A stretch of 64,000 bases of DNA from IMG/VR virus record IMGVR_UViG_3300037487_001316, positions 1 to 64,000 of that record; one strand, given 5' to 3'. The notes under the pieces are model-generated. The model was not told the origin of the DNA and searched no databases. It was given only the letters and a program-made list of their open reading frames with translations. Made by a program: the position numbers and the translations under genes. Below are positions 40,194 to 48,826 of this stretch, piece after piece (positions within the stretch are counted from its first letter, which is position 1; each line of letters opens with the position of its first letter). This stretch comes from a virus.

Positions 40194-40583
40194 ATGAGAA
40201 GAATAATATTTTTTCTTCTATTAATTAGTTCTATAAATCTATTTGCTAAAGGTAACGATATATTACCCGAGTCGGTAACACCGTTGCAAATAAGTCAGCT
40301 ATTTGTAGAACAGAATAAGATAGATATCAAGAATCTTATTGATTTAGTAGATAAAGAAGAAAAGATTGTGTTTTGTATCAACGAATATATACAGAAACAA
40401 TCTAAATCGTATTCGAAAATTGTGCAGAATAACCTATATGATTTGATACATAACTTTGATCGTATAGCTTCGAGAATTTATGGTAAGAAGCAACCGGTAG
40501 ATGAAATACCATATGAGGATAAGATAGAAGCCTTGGCAAGAGTACAATGCGAAGCGTATTATGCGTTAAAGGTGTTAAAGTAG
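40194..40583 (+). CDS. Exported hypothetical protein
   Basis: 129 residues from the ATG at 40194, with a signal peptide (RRIIFFLLLISSINLFAKG). The mature part is helical and charged. An upstream in-frame start at 40176 is less likely. Not recognised. Confidence 0.55.
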   Translation: MRRIIFFLLLISSINLFAKGNDILPESVTPLQISQLFVEQNKIDIKNLIDLVDKEEKIVFCINEYIQKQSKSYSKIVQNNLYDLIHNFDRIASRIYGKKQPVDEIPYEDKIEALARVQCEAYYALKVLK

Positions 40584-40588
40584 TTTAA

Positions 40589-40774
40589 GTATGTGGCTTT
40601 GTAGAGCCGGTCGAGTACCTGCAATCAACAAGTAGCGCCAATGTGAAAAATGCTGTGCATAGCATACATGTGTCTATTAAGGATGGTGCGGCACTTTCTT
40701 CTACAGAAGGAATGTAACCGCGGAGGTTCCGCAATGTAGGACGGGGAACTTAGGTGGGGTGCCTAAGTACATAC
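40589..40774 (+). ncRNA. 186-nt orphan structured RNA
   Basis: GTATGT (40589) pairs with ACATAC (40769). Inside are GGCT/AGCC, CTTCT/AGAAG, GCGGA/TCCGC and ACTTAGG/CCTAAGT hairpins; a strong terminator follows after 4 bases. It fills the gap between an exported protein and the UDP-glucose dehydrogenase-like gene. No known RNA class recognised. Confidence 0.5.
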
Positions 40775-40778
40775 TTTG

Positions 40779-40815
40779 ATACGGTGGCAGGGCAACTTGC
40801 CACCGTATTTTTTTG
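40779..40815 (+). terminator. Terminator of structured RNA
   Basis: ATACGGTGGCA / TGCCACCGTAT, 11-bp perfect stem followed by seven T. Confidence 0.9.
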
Positions 40816-40824
40816 GAGTAAGAA

Positions 40825-41685
40825 ATGTTAAAAAATATTGCGTTTATAGGTTATGGTTTTGTCGGAAAAGCTTGTCATAAAGCATTTGAACATAATACCG
40901 AAGCTATTATAATTGACCCGAAATATTCAACCACAACAATAAGTGATTTACAGATAAGTAATCCACCGCTTGTTTTTGTATCGATTAATGCTCCAACTTT
41001 AGATGATAGGTCAGTGGATGCATCGGTAATTTACAATATATTTCAACAGTTAGCAGATATAGAATATGCAGGGTTGGTTGTTTTAAAGAGTACTTTGCCG
41101 CCAGCAATAGTAGAAGACTTATACATTAAATTTGGTAAAGATTCGATAATGAATAAGGAAGGCGCCTTGCGGTATATTTATTCACCAGAATTTTTAAGAG
41201 AAAAAGAATGGGAAAAAGATGCTTTAGAACCGGATCAAATAATTATGGCTGGAAATTATCATGATTGTATAGCGTTAGAGATAATATATAGAAATCATTC
41301 TAATATTAATTGTATTGATGTTATATTTAATAAAGTAGATTATAGGGCAGCAGCATTGGCTAAATATGCTATAAATTCCTATCTTGCAAGCAAGGTTGTA
41401 TTTATGAATCAGCTTCAGCAGTTGTATAGAGACACATATGACGAGTATAATCATTTACCGTCAATGGATTGGGCAGAATTTATTAATATGATCGCCTCTG
41501 ATCCAAGGATAGGTGATTCTCATTTAGATGTGCCTGGTCCCGATGGAAACTTTGGTTATGGTGGCACTTGTTTTCCTAAGGATGTAAAAGCAATGATTGG
41601 GTTTGATAAAGAGAATAGATTAACAGTATTAAGAGAAGCTGAATTAGCTAATACAAAGATTAGATTGGTTGGAAATAGTAAATGA
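40825..41685 (+). CDS. UDP-glucose 6-dehydrogenase-like, short form
   Basis: A 286-residue protein with the NAD loop IGYGFVGKA (residues 8-16), a KSTLPP segment, YSPEFLREKEW and the catalytic Cys loop GYGGTCFPKD near 255. The C-terminal UDP-binding domain of the usual 390-450-residue enzyme is missing. Similar short forms occur in T4-like phages. It may act on nucleotide sugars for surface or DNA glycan changes. Confidence 0.8.
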   Translation: MLKNIAFIGYGFVGKACHKAFEHNTEAIIIDPKYSTTTISDLQISNPPLVFVSINAPTLDDRSVDASVIYNIFQQLADIEYAGLVVLKSTLPPAIVEDLYIKFGKDSIMNKEGALRYIYSPEFLREKEWEKDALEPDQIIMAGNYHDCIALEIIYRNHSNINCIDVIFNKVDYRAAALAKYAINSYLASKVVFMNQLQQLYRDTYDEYNHLPSMDWAEFINMIASDPRIGDSHLDVPGPDGNFGYGGTCFPKDVKAMIGFDKENRLTVLREAELANTKIRLVGNSK

Positions 41686-42050
41686 AATATTTATTTTTAG
41701 ATGACGAAAGAATGCCGAAAGATGTTAAATGGATACTTATCGGTGGTGTCGGTTCTTGGGGAGCAGACTGGCAAATTGTCAGATCTTACGACGAAGCAAT
41801 TAAATGGGTAAAAGACAATGGATTTCCAGATGTCATCTCATTCGACCATGATTTGGGTTTGATGCATTATGCTAATGATTACTCTGATGGAAAGACGGGT
41901 TATGATTTTGCCAAATGGTTGGTCGAATATGATATGGATACAAATAGCATGCCAGAAACTTTTTCATTCACAGTGCATAGTAAGAACCCACAAGGAACAA
42001 TAAATATAGAGTCACTATTAAATAATTACATAAGATATAAGAGGAAATAA
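41682..42050 (+). CDS. cREC-like receiver-fold protein
   Basis: 122 residues with YLFLDDERMP, VISFDHDLGL and a C-terminal TVHSKNPQGTINI: the pattern of the cyclic-phosphate-processing receiver (cREC) family, predicted to work with RNA ligases on RNA 2',3'-cyclic phosphate or ADP-ribose products. Starts inside the stop of the dehydrogenase. Confidence 0.65.
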   Translation: MKYLFLDDERMPKDVKWILIGGVGSWGADWQIVRSYDEAIKWVKDNGFPDVISFDHDLGLMHYANDYSDGKTGYDFAKWLVEYDMDTNSMPETFSFTVHSKNPQGTINIESLLNNYIRYKRK

Positions 42051-42051
42051 A

Positions 42052-42216
42052 ATGAGCGCTGGAATAATGAGAAATTGGCAAGTATCTAAACTATTAAAGT
42101 CTAAGAATCCTATCGAATATTTTTTTGCGATGCAAGAATATATGGTATATGAACTTAGTGTTATTAGATTTAATACGAGCGAAAAATTTAAAGAGTTTTT
42201 CGATAAATATAATTAA
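42052..42216 (+). CDS. Small hypothetical protein
   Basis: 54 residues (MSAGIMRNWQVSKLL...), SD GAGGA 9 bases before ATG, helical. Not recognised. Confidence 0.5.
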   Translation: MSAGIMRNWQVSKLLKSKNPIEYFFAMQEYMVYELSVIRFNTSEKFKEFFDKYN

Positions 42217-42262
42217 CAACTACCTTTAGGACCGTTGTGGCTACTGCCGAAATGCAGGCGTC

Positions 42263-42298
42263 AGGGGCAAATAATTCGCTACTATTTGCCCCTAATTT
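42263..42298 (+). terminator. Terminator
   Basis: AGGGGCAAATA / TATTTGCCCCT 11-bp stem followed by AATTTT; preceded by a CTGC/GCAG hairpin at 42243. Confidence 0.75.
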
Positions 42299-42313
42299 TA
42301 CATCGGATACATT

Positions 42314-42475
42314 ATGAGACTATTTGAATTATTTGAAGCAAAGCCTGCCAAGAAGCCTGTTGTACCATCTACGACACCACGAAACTTTGTTGCCAAGAAT
42401 GCTCCTACATCTGGTGCAGGTCCTCATACAGCCAAAAAATTTACCCGCAAAGAAAAACATAAGAATAAAGTTTAA
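42314..42475 (+). CDS. Small basic protein
   Basis: 53 residues: MRLFELFEA start, then Pro/Thr/Lys-rich (KPVVPSTTPRNFVAKN) ending KEKHKNKV. The opening matches the metallopeptidase at 27867. Similar short proteins occur near phage head genes; function unknown. Confidence 0.5.
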   Translation: MRLFELFEAKPAKKPVVPSTTPRNFVAKNAPTSGAGPHTAKKFTRKEKHKNKV

Positions 42476-42597
42476 TACTGTTAATTCTTAGAGTTTTTAT
42501 CCTTTCTCACTAAATACCCTCTTAGTAACAACCAAGATTAGTTGCTATTCTGTTTTAGTCTCAGCTAAAATAGTCACATATCACGAGGATAACATTT

Positions 42598-43761
42598 ATG
42601 GCAGTTAATAAGCAGACAGGAAACTTTGAAATGTGGTCTAGACCTACCTTTTCAATCATAACAAAATCTGATAAAAATTTCAAATCAAACTTTCATGGAG
42701 CAATGATGTATGCTCATTATGAGCTATCTGCCGCCCAGTTAAAACAGGAAGTTGTTAAGTATATAAAACACATAGATCCGAAACATCGGTTATTGGCTCG
42801 CATTACAGATATGCATGAAAATAGATTTGTCACGGTCGGTAAGTATATGTATGTATTAAACCATGGTGCTGATATACCAGATGATGTTATGGCTAAATTA
42901 ATGCCGGCACTTGAGAAGGTAATAAATGAGGAAAACGCGAAAATCGCTGAGATCAATAAGGAGGCAAAGTATCTCGCCTCTAAAGAAGACGGCACTAAGA
43001 ACATTAACCCAGTTCCTAAAGTGGTTATCTCTATCCAAGATAGACTCCGCGAAAAGGCACGAGAGGTTTCGGGGGAAGTGGAAGGGTGGATAGATGACTT
43101 CTGTATGGATAAGAAACTTCCAGTGAAGACTGTAGATGATTTTGTAAATCTATTCAAAACATATGATTTGAAGGCACAACATATGCGGCACATAAAGGAA
43201 ATATTTACTCGTCGTAAAAATGAGATTTCTGAAGCTGTAGAAGGTAAAGATAAGGATCTAACAGAAGCATATTCGAATTATACAAAGGCAGAACTTAAGA
43301 AGAGCGATCTGTTTAATAAGAATTTATTTAAAGCCTGTGATATGCTTCAAGAAGTCGCCAAGGTAGAACGAGCACCACGCAAGAAGAAACCTGTTTCTCA
43401 TGATAAAGTTATTTCTAAGCTTAAATTTAAGAAAGATGATTCTTCATTGGGTATTGTGAGTCTTAATCCTGTACATATTATTGGAGCAAAGGAAGTATGG
43501 ACCTATAATGTTAAAACACGCAAATTGTCTCAGTATAAAGCGGTCGAAGGCGTTGGACTAAGTGTTAAAGGGGCTAGTTTGTTGAATTATTCTGCAGATT
43601 CTGTAGAAAAAACACTACGTAAGCCTGTAGAGATGCTCGCAGACTTTAAGAAGGCTAGTAAGGTTAAACTTCGCACTTTTTTAAAGGATCTAAGCACATT
43701 AGATATTCCATGTAGCGGCAAACTAAACGAGCACCATGTTATTCTAAGGATTGACAAATGA
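42598..43761 (+). CDS. Hypothetical protein
   Basis: A 387-residue, Lys-rich protein with a helical centre (KKLPVKTVDDFVNLFKTYDLKAQHM) and a beta-rich end (KEVWTYNVKTRKLSQY). SD GAGGATAAC. Overlaps the exonuclease by 4 bases. Not recognised. Confidence 0.6.
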   Translation: MAVNKQTGNFEMWSRPTFSIITKSDKNFKSNFHGAMMYAHYELSAAQLKQEVVKYIKHIDPKHRLLARITDMHENRFVTVGKYMYVLNHGADIPDDVMAKLMPALEKVINEENAKIAEINKEAKYLASKEDGTKNINPVPKVVISIQDRLREKAREVSGEVEGWIDDFCMDKKLPVKTVDDFVNLFKTYDLKAQHMRHIKEIFTRRKNEISEAVEGKDKDLTEAYSNYTKAELKKSDLFNKNLFKACDMLQEVAKVERAPRKKKPVSHDKVISKLKFKKDDSSLGIVSLNPVHIIGAKEVWTYNVKTRKLSQYKAVEGVGLSVKGASLLNYSADSVEKTLRKPVEMLADFKKASKVKLRTFLKDLSTLDIPCSGKLNEHHVILRIDK

Positions 43762-44231
43762 TATTATTTCTTGACACAGAGTTTACAGATCTTGTTCCAG
43801 GTAACAAACTTATCAGCATTGCATTAGTTAATGAGTTTGAAGACTTCTTCTATGCCGAATTAACCGATACATATGAGTTGAAAGATTGTTCGGAGTTTGT
43901 CAAGAGTTTTGTATTGCCGTTCCTAAAAGGCGGCGAATATCGTATGTCATCCTATGATTGTGCTTTAAAATTGGGTGCGTGGATAGAGAATCAATCGGGT
44001 CAGTGTATATTAGGATGCGATAATCCTGGGTGGGATACACCACATTTACATCGTTTGCTTGATCCGTTGTGGCCTGCTAATCTACACAGAAATCAATACC
44101 TGCCTGTATGTGTTCCGGCACACATTGAAGAAGATCTTGTGCTAGAAAACAACTATGATATTCATAATGCCCTAGATGATGCTATGGTAATGAAGAAGGC
44201 CACGGACTTGCAGAAGAAGCTCAAGTATTGA
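43758..44231 (+). CDS. DnaQ-like 3'-5' exonuclease
   Basis: 157 residues with DEDDh motifs: LFLDTEFT (Exo I), LGCDNPGWD (Exo II), HNALDDA (Exo III). Stand-alone proofreading-type nuclease acting on DNA or RNA; similar short forms are common in phages. Confidence 0.75.
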   Translation: MILFLDTEFTDLVPGNKLISIALVNEFEDFFYAELTDTYELKDCSEFVKSFVLPFLKGGEYRMSSYDCALKLGAWIENQSGQCILGCDNPGWDTPHLHRLLDPLWPANLHRNQYLPVCVPAHIEEDLVLENNYDIHNALDDAMVMKKATDLQKKLKY

Positions 44232-44237
44232 TAAATA
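44230..44237 (+). promoter_or_regulatory. Late promoter motif overlapping start-site hairpin
   Basis: GATAAATA followed at once by GTGTATC (44238), which pairs with GATACAC (44254-44260) two bases before ATG; SD GGAG is in the loop. A late transcript starting about 44243 loses most of the 5' arm. Confidence 0.6.
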
Positions 44238-44262
44238 GTGTATCACTGGAGTTGATACACAT

Positions 44263-45015
44263 ATGTCCTCACAAATTACGCCGAGAGTTTTGTTAATGAA
44301 GCAAATCGAGCTACAGCTCGGTTCGCAAATGGTTGATGTTGAATTAGATGTCGAGCACTTAAATCTTGCAATTACAATTGGTATCCAGAAATTGCGTCAG
44401 CAATCAGATGGGGCTAATCTTGAGAAGGATATTTTTCTACACATTACACGGGACATAACGGAGTATACTCTTCCAGATGAGGTGCAAGAAGTTAGGCGTC
44501 TATACCGCCGTGGTGTTGGTGCATACACTAATGGTGGGGTAAATTTTGACCCGGTTGATGCTGCATTTTACAATATCTATTTGTTACAACCAAATAGATC
44601 AGGTGGATTAGCAACCTGGGATATGTATAATCAGTTCCTAGAAACCACAGAAAGATTATTTGCAAGTCAATTAAACTTTACATGGGATGTCAATTCACAT
44701 AACCTAACAATTATTCGTCGTCCAACAGCCGATGAAGAAGTTGTAGTTCGTGTGTATGCTAGTAAATCCGAAGATGACATATTGAATGACCCTTATACAG
44801 GTCCTTGGTTGCGTTCCTATTCTACAGCATATTCTAAATATATGCTAGGTGAGGCAAGAGATAAATTTCCGGGAGGATTTCCTGGACCAAACGGTAATGT
44901 TACGTTGAACGGTGCATCTCTTAAACAAGAAGCACAGACAGAGATGGATAAACTTGAATTACAACTTCAGAATCTAGTAACTTCATCGGATGGATATTCA
45001 TTCGTGATAGGTTAA
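44263..45015 (+). CDS. Neck protein, gp13-like
   Basis: A 250-residue protein (DVELDVEHLNLAITIGIQKLRQQSDG, TEYTLPDEVQEVRRLYRRGVG, YSTAYSKYMLGEARDKF) resembling neck/head-completion proteins of T4-like phages. Position before dNMP kinase and sheath is as in T4-like genomes. gp13 versus gp14 identity is not certain. Confidence 0.6.
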   Translation: MSSQITPRVLLMKQIELQLGSQMVDVELDVEHLNLAITIGIQKLRQQSDGANLEKDIFLHITRDITEYTLPDEVQEVRRLYRRGVGAYTNGGVNFDPVDAAFYNIYLLQPNRSGGLATWDMYNQFLETTERLFASQLNFTWDVNSHNLTIIRRPTADEEVVVRVYASKSEDDILNDPYTGPWLRSYSTAYSKYMLGEARDKFPGGFPGPNGNVTLNGASLKQEAQTEMDKLELQLQNLVTSSDGYSFVIG

Positions 45016-45047
45016 ATCCTATCACAAACTATTTGTAATTGGTTAAC

Positions 45048-45206
45048 ATGAAAAATAAAGAGTATCCTACAGATTTAAGGCATTTGCCTATTGAGGAACA
45101 GCGCAGAATTGCTCACGAAATGTTTGATAATATAAAGAGAAAATACGACCAACTTTTGGAAGATTTTCCCGAAATACAAGAAATATTGAGTAAAGAGAAA
45201 CATTAA
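45048..45206 (+). CDS. Small charged protein
   Basis: 52 residues, helical (HLPIEEQRRIAHEMFDNIKR). No clear SD. Not recognised. Confidence 0.45.
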   Translation: MKNKEYPTDLRHLPIEEQRRIAHEMFDNIKRKYDQLLEDFPEIQEILSKEKH

Positions 45207-45281
45207 AATTCCCTAACAAAATCATTTAACCCCTAAGCTGTCTCTGTATAACTACATAGACTTTAACTTAGGGGTTTTCTT

Positions 45282-45914
45282 ATGATTCTTGGCCTACTTG
45301 GATTTATTAATAGCGGAAAAGGCACGGTTGCATCGCAACTAGTTAGTGGATATAATTTCAGACAAGATAGTTTTGCAGCAGGTTTAAAAGATGCCTGTGC
45401 AGTAATGTTTGATTGGCCACGACATATGCTTGAAGGCGACACAAAAGAATCCCGAGAATGGCGAGAAATCGTTGACCCATGGTGGTCTGAACAATTAGGT
45501 ATGCCCAATTTCAGCCCAAGGCTTGCCTTACAGGTGATCGGGACAGATGTTATGCGTAATAATTTCCATCAAGATATGTGGTTCTTAACACTTCGTAATA
45601 GAATCCGTAAAAATCCTAATCAAAATGTAGTTATTAGCGATGTCAGATTTCCAAATGAAATAAAATTTATACAAGAACAAGGCGGCACTTTGATTAAAGT
45701 AAATCGTGGCCCTGCACCTGTTTGGTATGAAACGGCCATATTAGCGAATAAGGGAAATTCTATTGCTAAGGATGTAATGACTCAGACTTATTCAAATGCC
45801 CATCTTAGTGAATGGGCATGGGTGGGTTCTAAAATAGACTACGAGATAAATAACGACAGTAGTCTAGATTCCCTTGAAGGTCAGGTTCGGGAAGTGTTAT
45901 CCAATATATTGTAA
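45282..45914 (+). CDS. Deoxynucleoside monophosphate kinase, T4 gp1-like
   Basis: A 210-residue protein with a P-loop variant GFINSGKGTVA (residues 7-17), FAAGLKDA, LEGDTKESREWRE, RLALQVIGTDVMR and VISDVRFPNEI, all typical of phage dNMP kinases. It phosphorylates dNMPs from host DNA breakdown for phage replication. Confidence 0.85.
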   Translation: MILGLLGFINSGKGTVASQLVSGYNFRQDSFAAGLKDACAVMFDWPRHMLEGDTKESREWREIVDPWWSEQLGMPNFSPRLALQVIGTDVMRNNFHQDMWFLTLRNRIRKNPNQNVVISDVRFPNEIKFIQEQGGTLIKVNRGPAPVWYETAILANKGNSIAKDVMTQTYSNAHLSEWAWVGSKIDYEINNDSSLDSLEGQVREVLSNIL

Positions 45915-45952
45915 TATTGGTTTTTGTTTGTCGTATATTTAATGGCCTTCTA

Positions 45953-45960
45953 GATAAATA
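45953..45960 (+). promoter_or_regulatory. Late promoter of tail sheath
   Basis: GATAAATA 40 bases upstream of the sheath ATG; SD AGGAGTT. Confidence 0.65.
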
Positions 45961-46000
45961 CTAGCAACAAGAAGTAATATCTTCATAGGAGTTAAATTAT

Positions 46001-48763
46001 ATGGCAGTTTTAGTATCCCCAGGCGTAAGCGTATCAGTTATCGATCAGAGCATTAATGTTGGTGCCGGTCCAGGAACAGTTCCGCTAATTTTTATCGCCA
46101 CACAAGAGAATAAATCTACCCCAGACGGATCTGCAGTTGCCGTAGGTACAACCAAGGCAAATGCTGGTGTAGTTTGGTCTATCACTTCTCAGAGAGATTT
46201 GGTACAGACATTCGGCGATCCAACTTTCTATTCAGTAAGTGGCACATCGTTAAATGGTTATCCGTTGAACGAATATGGTCTACTTGCAGCTTATTCATAT
46301 TTAGGTATTTCTAATCTATGTAGAGTTGTTAGAGCAGATGTTAATACAGCACAATTAGAACCAACACCTATTGAGCCAACAAGCCCTGCAGCAACAGGTA
46401 CATATTGGCTCGATGAATCCTCGAGTGGTTCTTCATATGGCTTGTTTGTTCGTTCTGGTATATTCCCTAATGAAATATGGACTACCATAACACCGACATT
46501 TGTATTATCAAGCGCGCCGACAGCAGGTACAGGTGTTGTGGGTGATTATGCAGTAGTATTTCTAACAGCAACCGGCGCATTATCGTATTGGGTAAAGGTT
46601 TCGAGTACGGTATGGGCACAGCTAGGTGATAATACTTATACGTCTGTAGCAGGCGCAATTTCTTCAGGCACCACTGTGACAGTAAGTACAACTGCTGGAT
46701 TAAAAGTAGGTATGGTTCCGGAAGTTACTGCAGGTACAGGCATATTTGCTGCAGGTACAACTATCACAAATGTTTCTTTAGATGGTATGACATTTACTGT
46801 ATCGGCAACACCTTCTGTTGCTTTATCGGGCGGTGGATCAATAATTAAAGCAGGATTTGGGGTTGCTATTCAATCTGTATGGCCTGATTTAACAAGTGCT
46901 TCATTAACTGAAGAGTTTTGGGTTAAAACAACATCAGCAGCACAAGGTGCAAATCTTGTATTAAGAAAGATGAGCGCATCAACTGAATCGTTTATTCAAG
47001 TTGAAGCACCGATTTTAGCGGATGATGCAGCGGCTAATACATATTACGGTGCGAATGCAGCTGGTTCAGCAGGTCAGATTTATATCGAACCTGTGTCAAC
47101 AGGTGCTGATCCGATATCACTAACTGACTCATTAAGATTTAACTTAGGTGCGACTGCAACTACCTGGGCACCATTAGAAACTATCATAGATTCGGCTTCT
47201 GTTCCAACTCAAGGTCCTGATAACGGTCAACTATGGTTTAATGCCTTACTAGGTTTAAATGATAATGCTGAATCTACTATAGATATTTTAATTGCAGACG
47301 GTATCGGTGCTTGGCAGAATATTAATCTTCCTGGATTTACTTATACAGTATTACCGGGATCGCCTACATTGTATCCACAACCAGCTGATCCACAAGATAA
47401 CGTTCCTGCCCCTTCATTGGCAACGGGCGATATCTGGGTAAACACTGACGCTGCTCCATATCCGGTTATTAGCCGTTGGAATGGCGCTGTTTGGGTTCTG
47501 GTAGATAATACAGATGAAACAACACCAAACGGTATTGTATTCCAGGATGCTCGTCCAAACCCAATGTACCATGATGGTACATATTCCGGTGAAAATAACG
47601 AAGGTGGATCAAATCCTGACTTAGATCCTGATGCTCCACAGGCTGCATTGTATCCTAAGGGATTCTTATTGTGGAATACACGTTACTCAACTAACAATGT
47701 TAAGGTATGGGAAGCACCGTATGTATTTGATGGTGTAACTGCAGAACCAGATGATACAAACAATGGTTCAACAGGCCGTTGGTCATCAACATCTGGTAAT
47801 AATCCAGGCGGCGTACCTTACATGGGCGCAGCAGCACAACAAATTGTTATCGTGAAAGGTATTCAATCTGCTATTATTTCTAATGAAGATATTCGCGCAG
47901 AAGACTTGTATTTTAACTTAATTGCTGCTCCAGGTTTTGTTGAAGCAATTGACGAAATGCTTGTACTAAACGACGATCGTAAGGATACAGCGTTTGTGGT
48001 CGGTGATACACCGTTTACATTGAGTTCCACTGGAACATCATTACAGAATTGGGCAACAAATCATAGCTCTGCATTCGGTAATGGTGCTGACGGCCTTACA
48101 TCAGCAAGTAAGTATTTTAGTGCTTGGTATCCAAGTGGTTTAAGTACTAACGTTGATGGAACTGACGTAGTTGTTCCACCATCACATATGGCATTACGCA
48201 CTATCGCTTATAATGATCAAGTTGCTTATCCTTGGTTCGCTCCAGCAGGTTTACAACGTGGTGTTGTTAATAATGCGGCAGCAGTTGGATATGTTAACGC
48301 ATCTGGACAGTTTGTTTCAGTTAAATTGAATGAAGGCCAGCGCGATATCTTATATCAAAACGGTATTAATCCGATTCGCGTTATGCCACAAGGCGGTATT
48401 GTAGTGTTTGGACAAAAGACACGTCAGCCTTACGCAAGCGCAACAGATCGTATCAATGTAGTTCGTTTAGAAAACTATCTACGTTATATGTTAAACAACT
48501 TAGCACAACCGTTCTTGTTTGAGCCTAATGATACAACAACACGTAAATCAGTGAAAGACGCATTTGATAGAGCTCTATCGGAACTTATCACATTACGCGG
48601 TTTATATGACTTCTTGGTTGTTTGCGATTTAAGCAACAATACACCGGCTCGTATCGACAGAAACGAACTATGGATTGATGTAGCAATTCAACCAGTTAAG
48701 GCAATCGAATTCATCTATATTCCAATCAGAATTAAGAATACAGGTGCAAGTTTATCAGCTTAA
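46001..48763 (+). CDS. Tail sheath protein, gp18-like
   Basis: A 920-residue protein. The N-terminus VLVSPGVSVSVIDQS and the C-terminal half (RAEDLYFNLIAAPGFVEAIDEML, AYPWFAPAGLQRG, NGINPIRVMPQGGIVVFGQKT, FEPNDTTTRKSVKDAFDRAL) are typical contractile sheath. It is about 260 residues longer than T4 gp18 (659); residues about 130-480 hold Ser/Thr/Ala-rich beta domains, probably surface-exposed. Own terminator downstream. Confidence 0.92.
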   Translation: MAVLVSPGVSVSVIDQSINVGAGPGTVPLIFIATQENKSTPDGSAVAVGTTKANAGVVWSITSQRDLVQTFGDPTFYSVSGTSLNGYPLNEYGLLAAYSYLGISNLCRVVRADVNTAQLEPTPIEPTSPAATGTYWLDESSSGSSYGLFVRSGIFPNEIWTTITPTFVLSSAPTAGTGVVGDYAVVFLTATGALSYWVKVSSTVWAQLGDNTYTSVAGAISSGTTVTVSTTAGLKVGMVPEVTAGTGIFAAGTTITNVSLDGMTFTVSATPSVALSGGGSIIKAGFGVAIQSVWPDLTSASLTEEFWVKTTSAAQGANLVLRKMSASTESFIQVEAPILADDAAANTYYGANAAGSAGQIYIEPVSTGADPISLTDSLRFNLGATATTWAPLETIIDSASVPTQGPDNGQLWFNALLGLNDNAESTIDILIADGIGAWQNINLPGFTYTVLPGSPTLYPQPADPQDNVPAPSLATGDIWVNTDAAPYPVISRWNGAVWVLVDNTDETTPNGIVFQDARPNPMYHDGTYSGENNEGGSNPDLDPDAPQAALYPKGFLLWNTRYSTNNVKVWEAPYVFDGVTAEPDDTNNGSTGRWSSTSGNNPGGVPYMGAAAQQIVIVKGIQSAIISNEDIRAEDLYFNLIAAPGFVEAIDEMLVLNDDRKDTAFVVGDTPFTLSSTGTSLQNWATNHSSAFGNGADGLTSASKYFSAWYPSGLSTNVDGTDVVVPPSHMALRTIAYNDQVAYPWFAPAGLQRGVVNNAAAVGYVNASGQFVSVKLNEGQRDILYQNGINPIRVMPQGGIVVFGQKTRQPYASATDRINVVRLENYLRYMLNNLAQPFLFEPNDTTTRKSVKDAFDRALSELITLRGLYDFLVVCDLSNNTPARIDRNELWIDVAIQPVKAIEFIYIPIRIKNTGASLSA

Positions 48764-48780
48764 TAACAGCTTAATAGAAG

Positions 48781-48809
48781 ATACCGGGTTAATTGCCCGG
48801 TATTTTTTT
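48781..48809 (+). terminator. Terminator after sheath
   Basis: ATACCGGG / CCCGGTAT, 8 bp, 7-base loop, then seven T. Confidence 0.88.
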
Positions 48810-48812
48810 GGC

Positions 48813-48820
48813 GATAAATA
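48813..48820 (+). promoter_or_regulatory. Late promoter 6 bases before protease ATG
   Basis: GATAAATA ends 6 bases before the ATG at 48827 and right after the sheath terminator; the mRNA would be leaderless and no SD is present. Confidence 0.55.
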
Positions 48821-48826
48821 TCCCAT

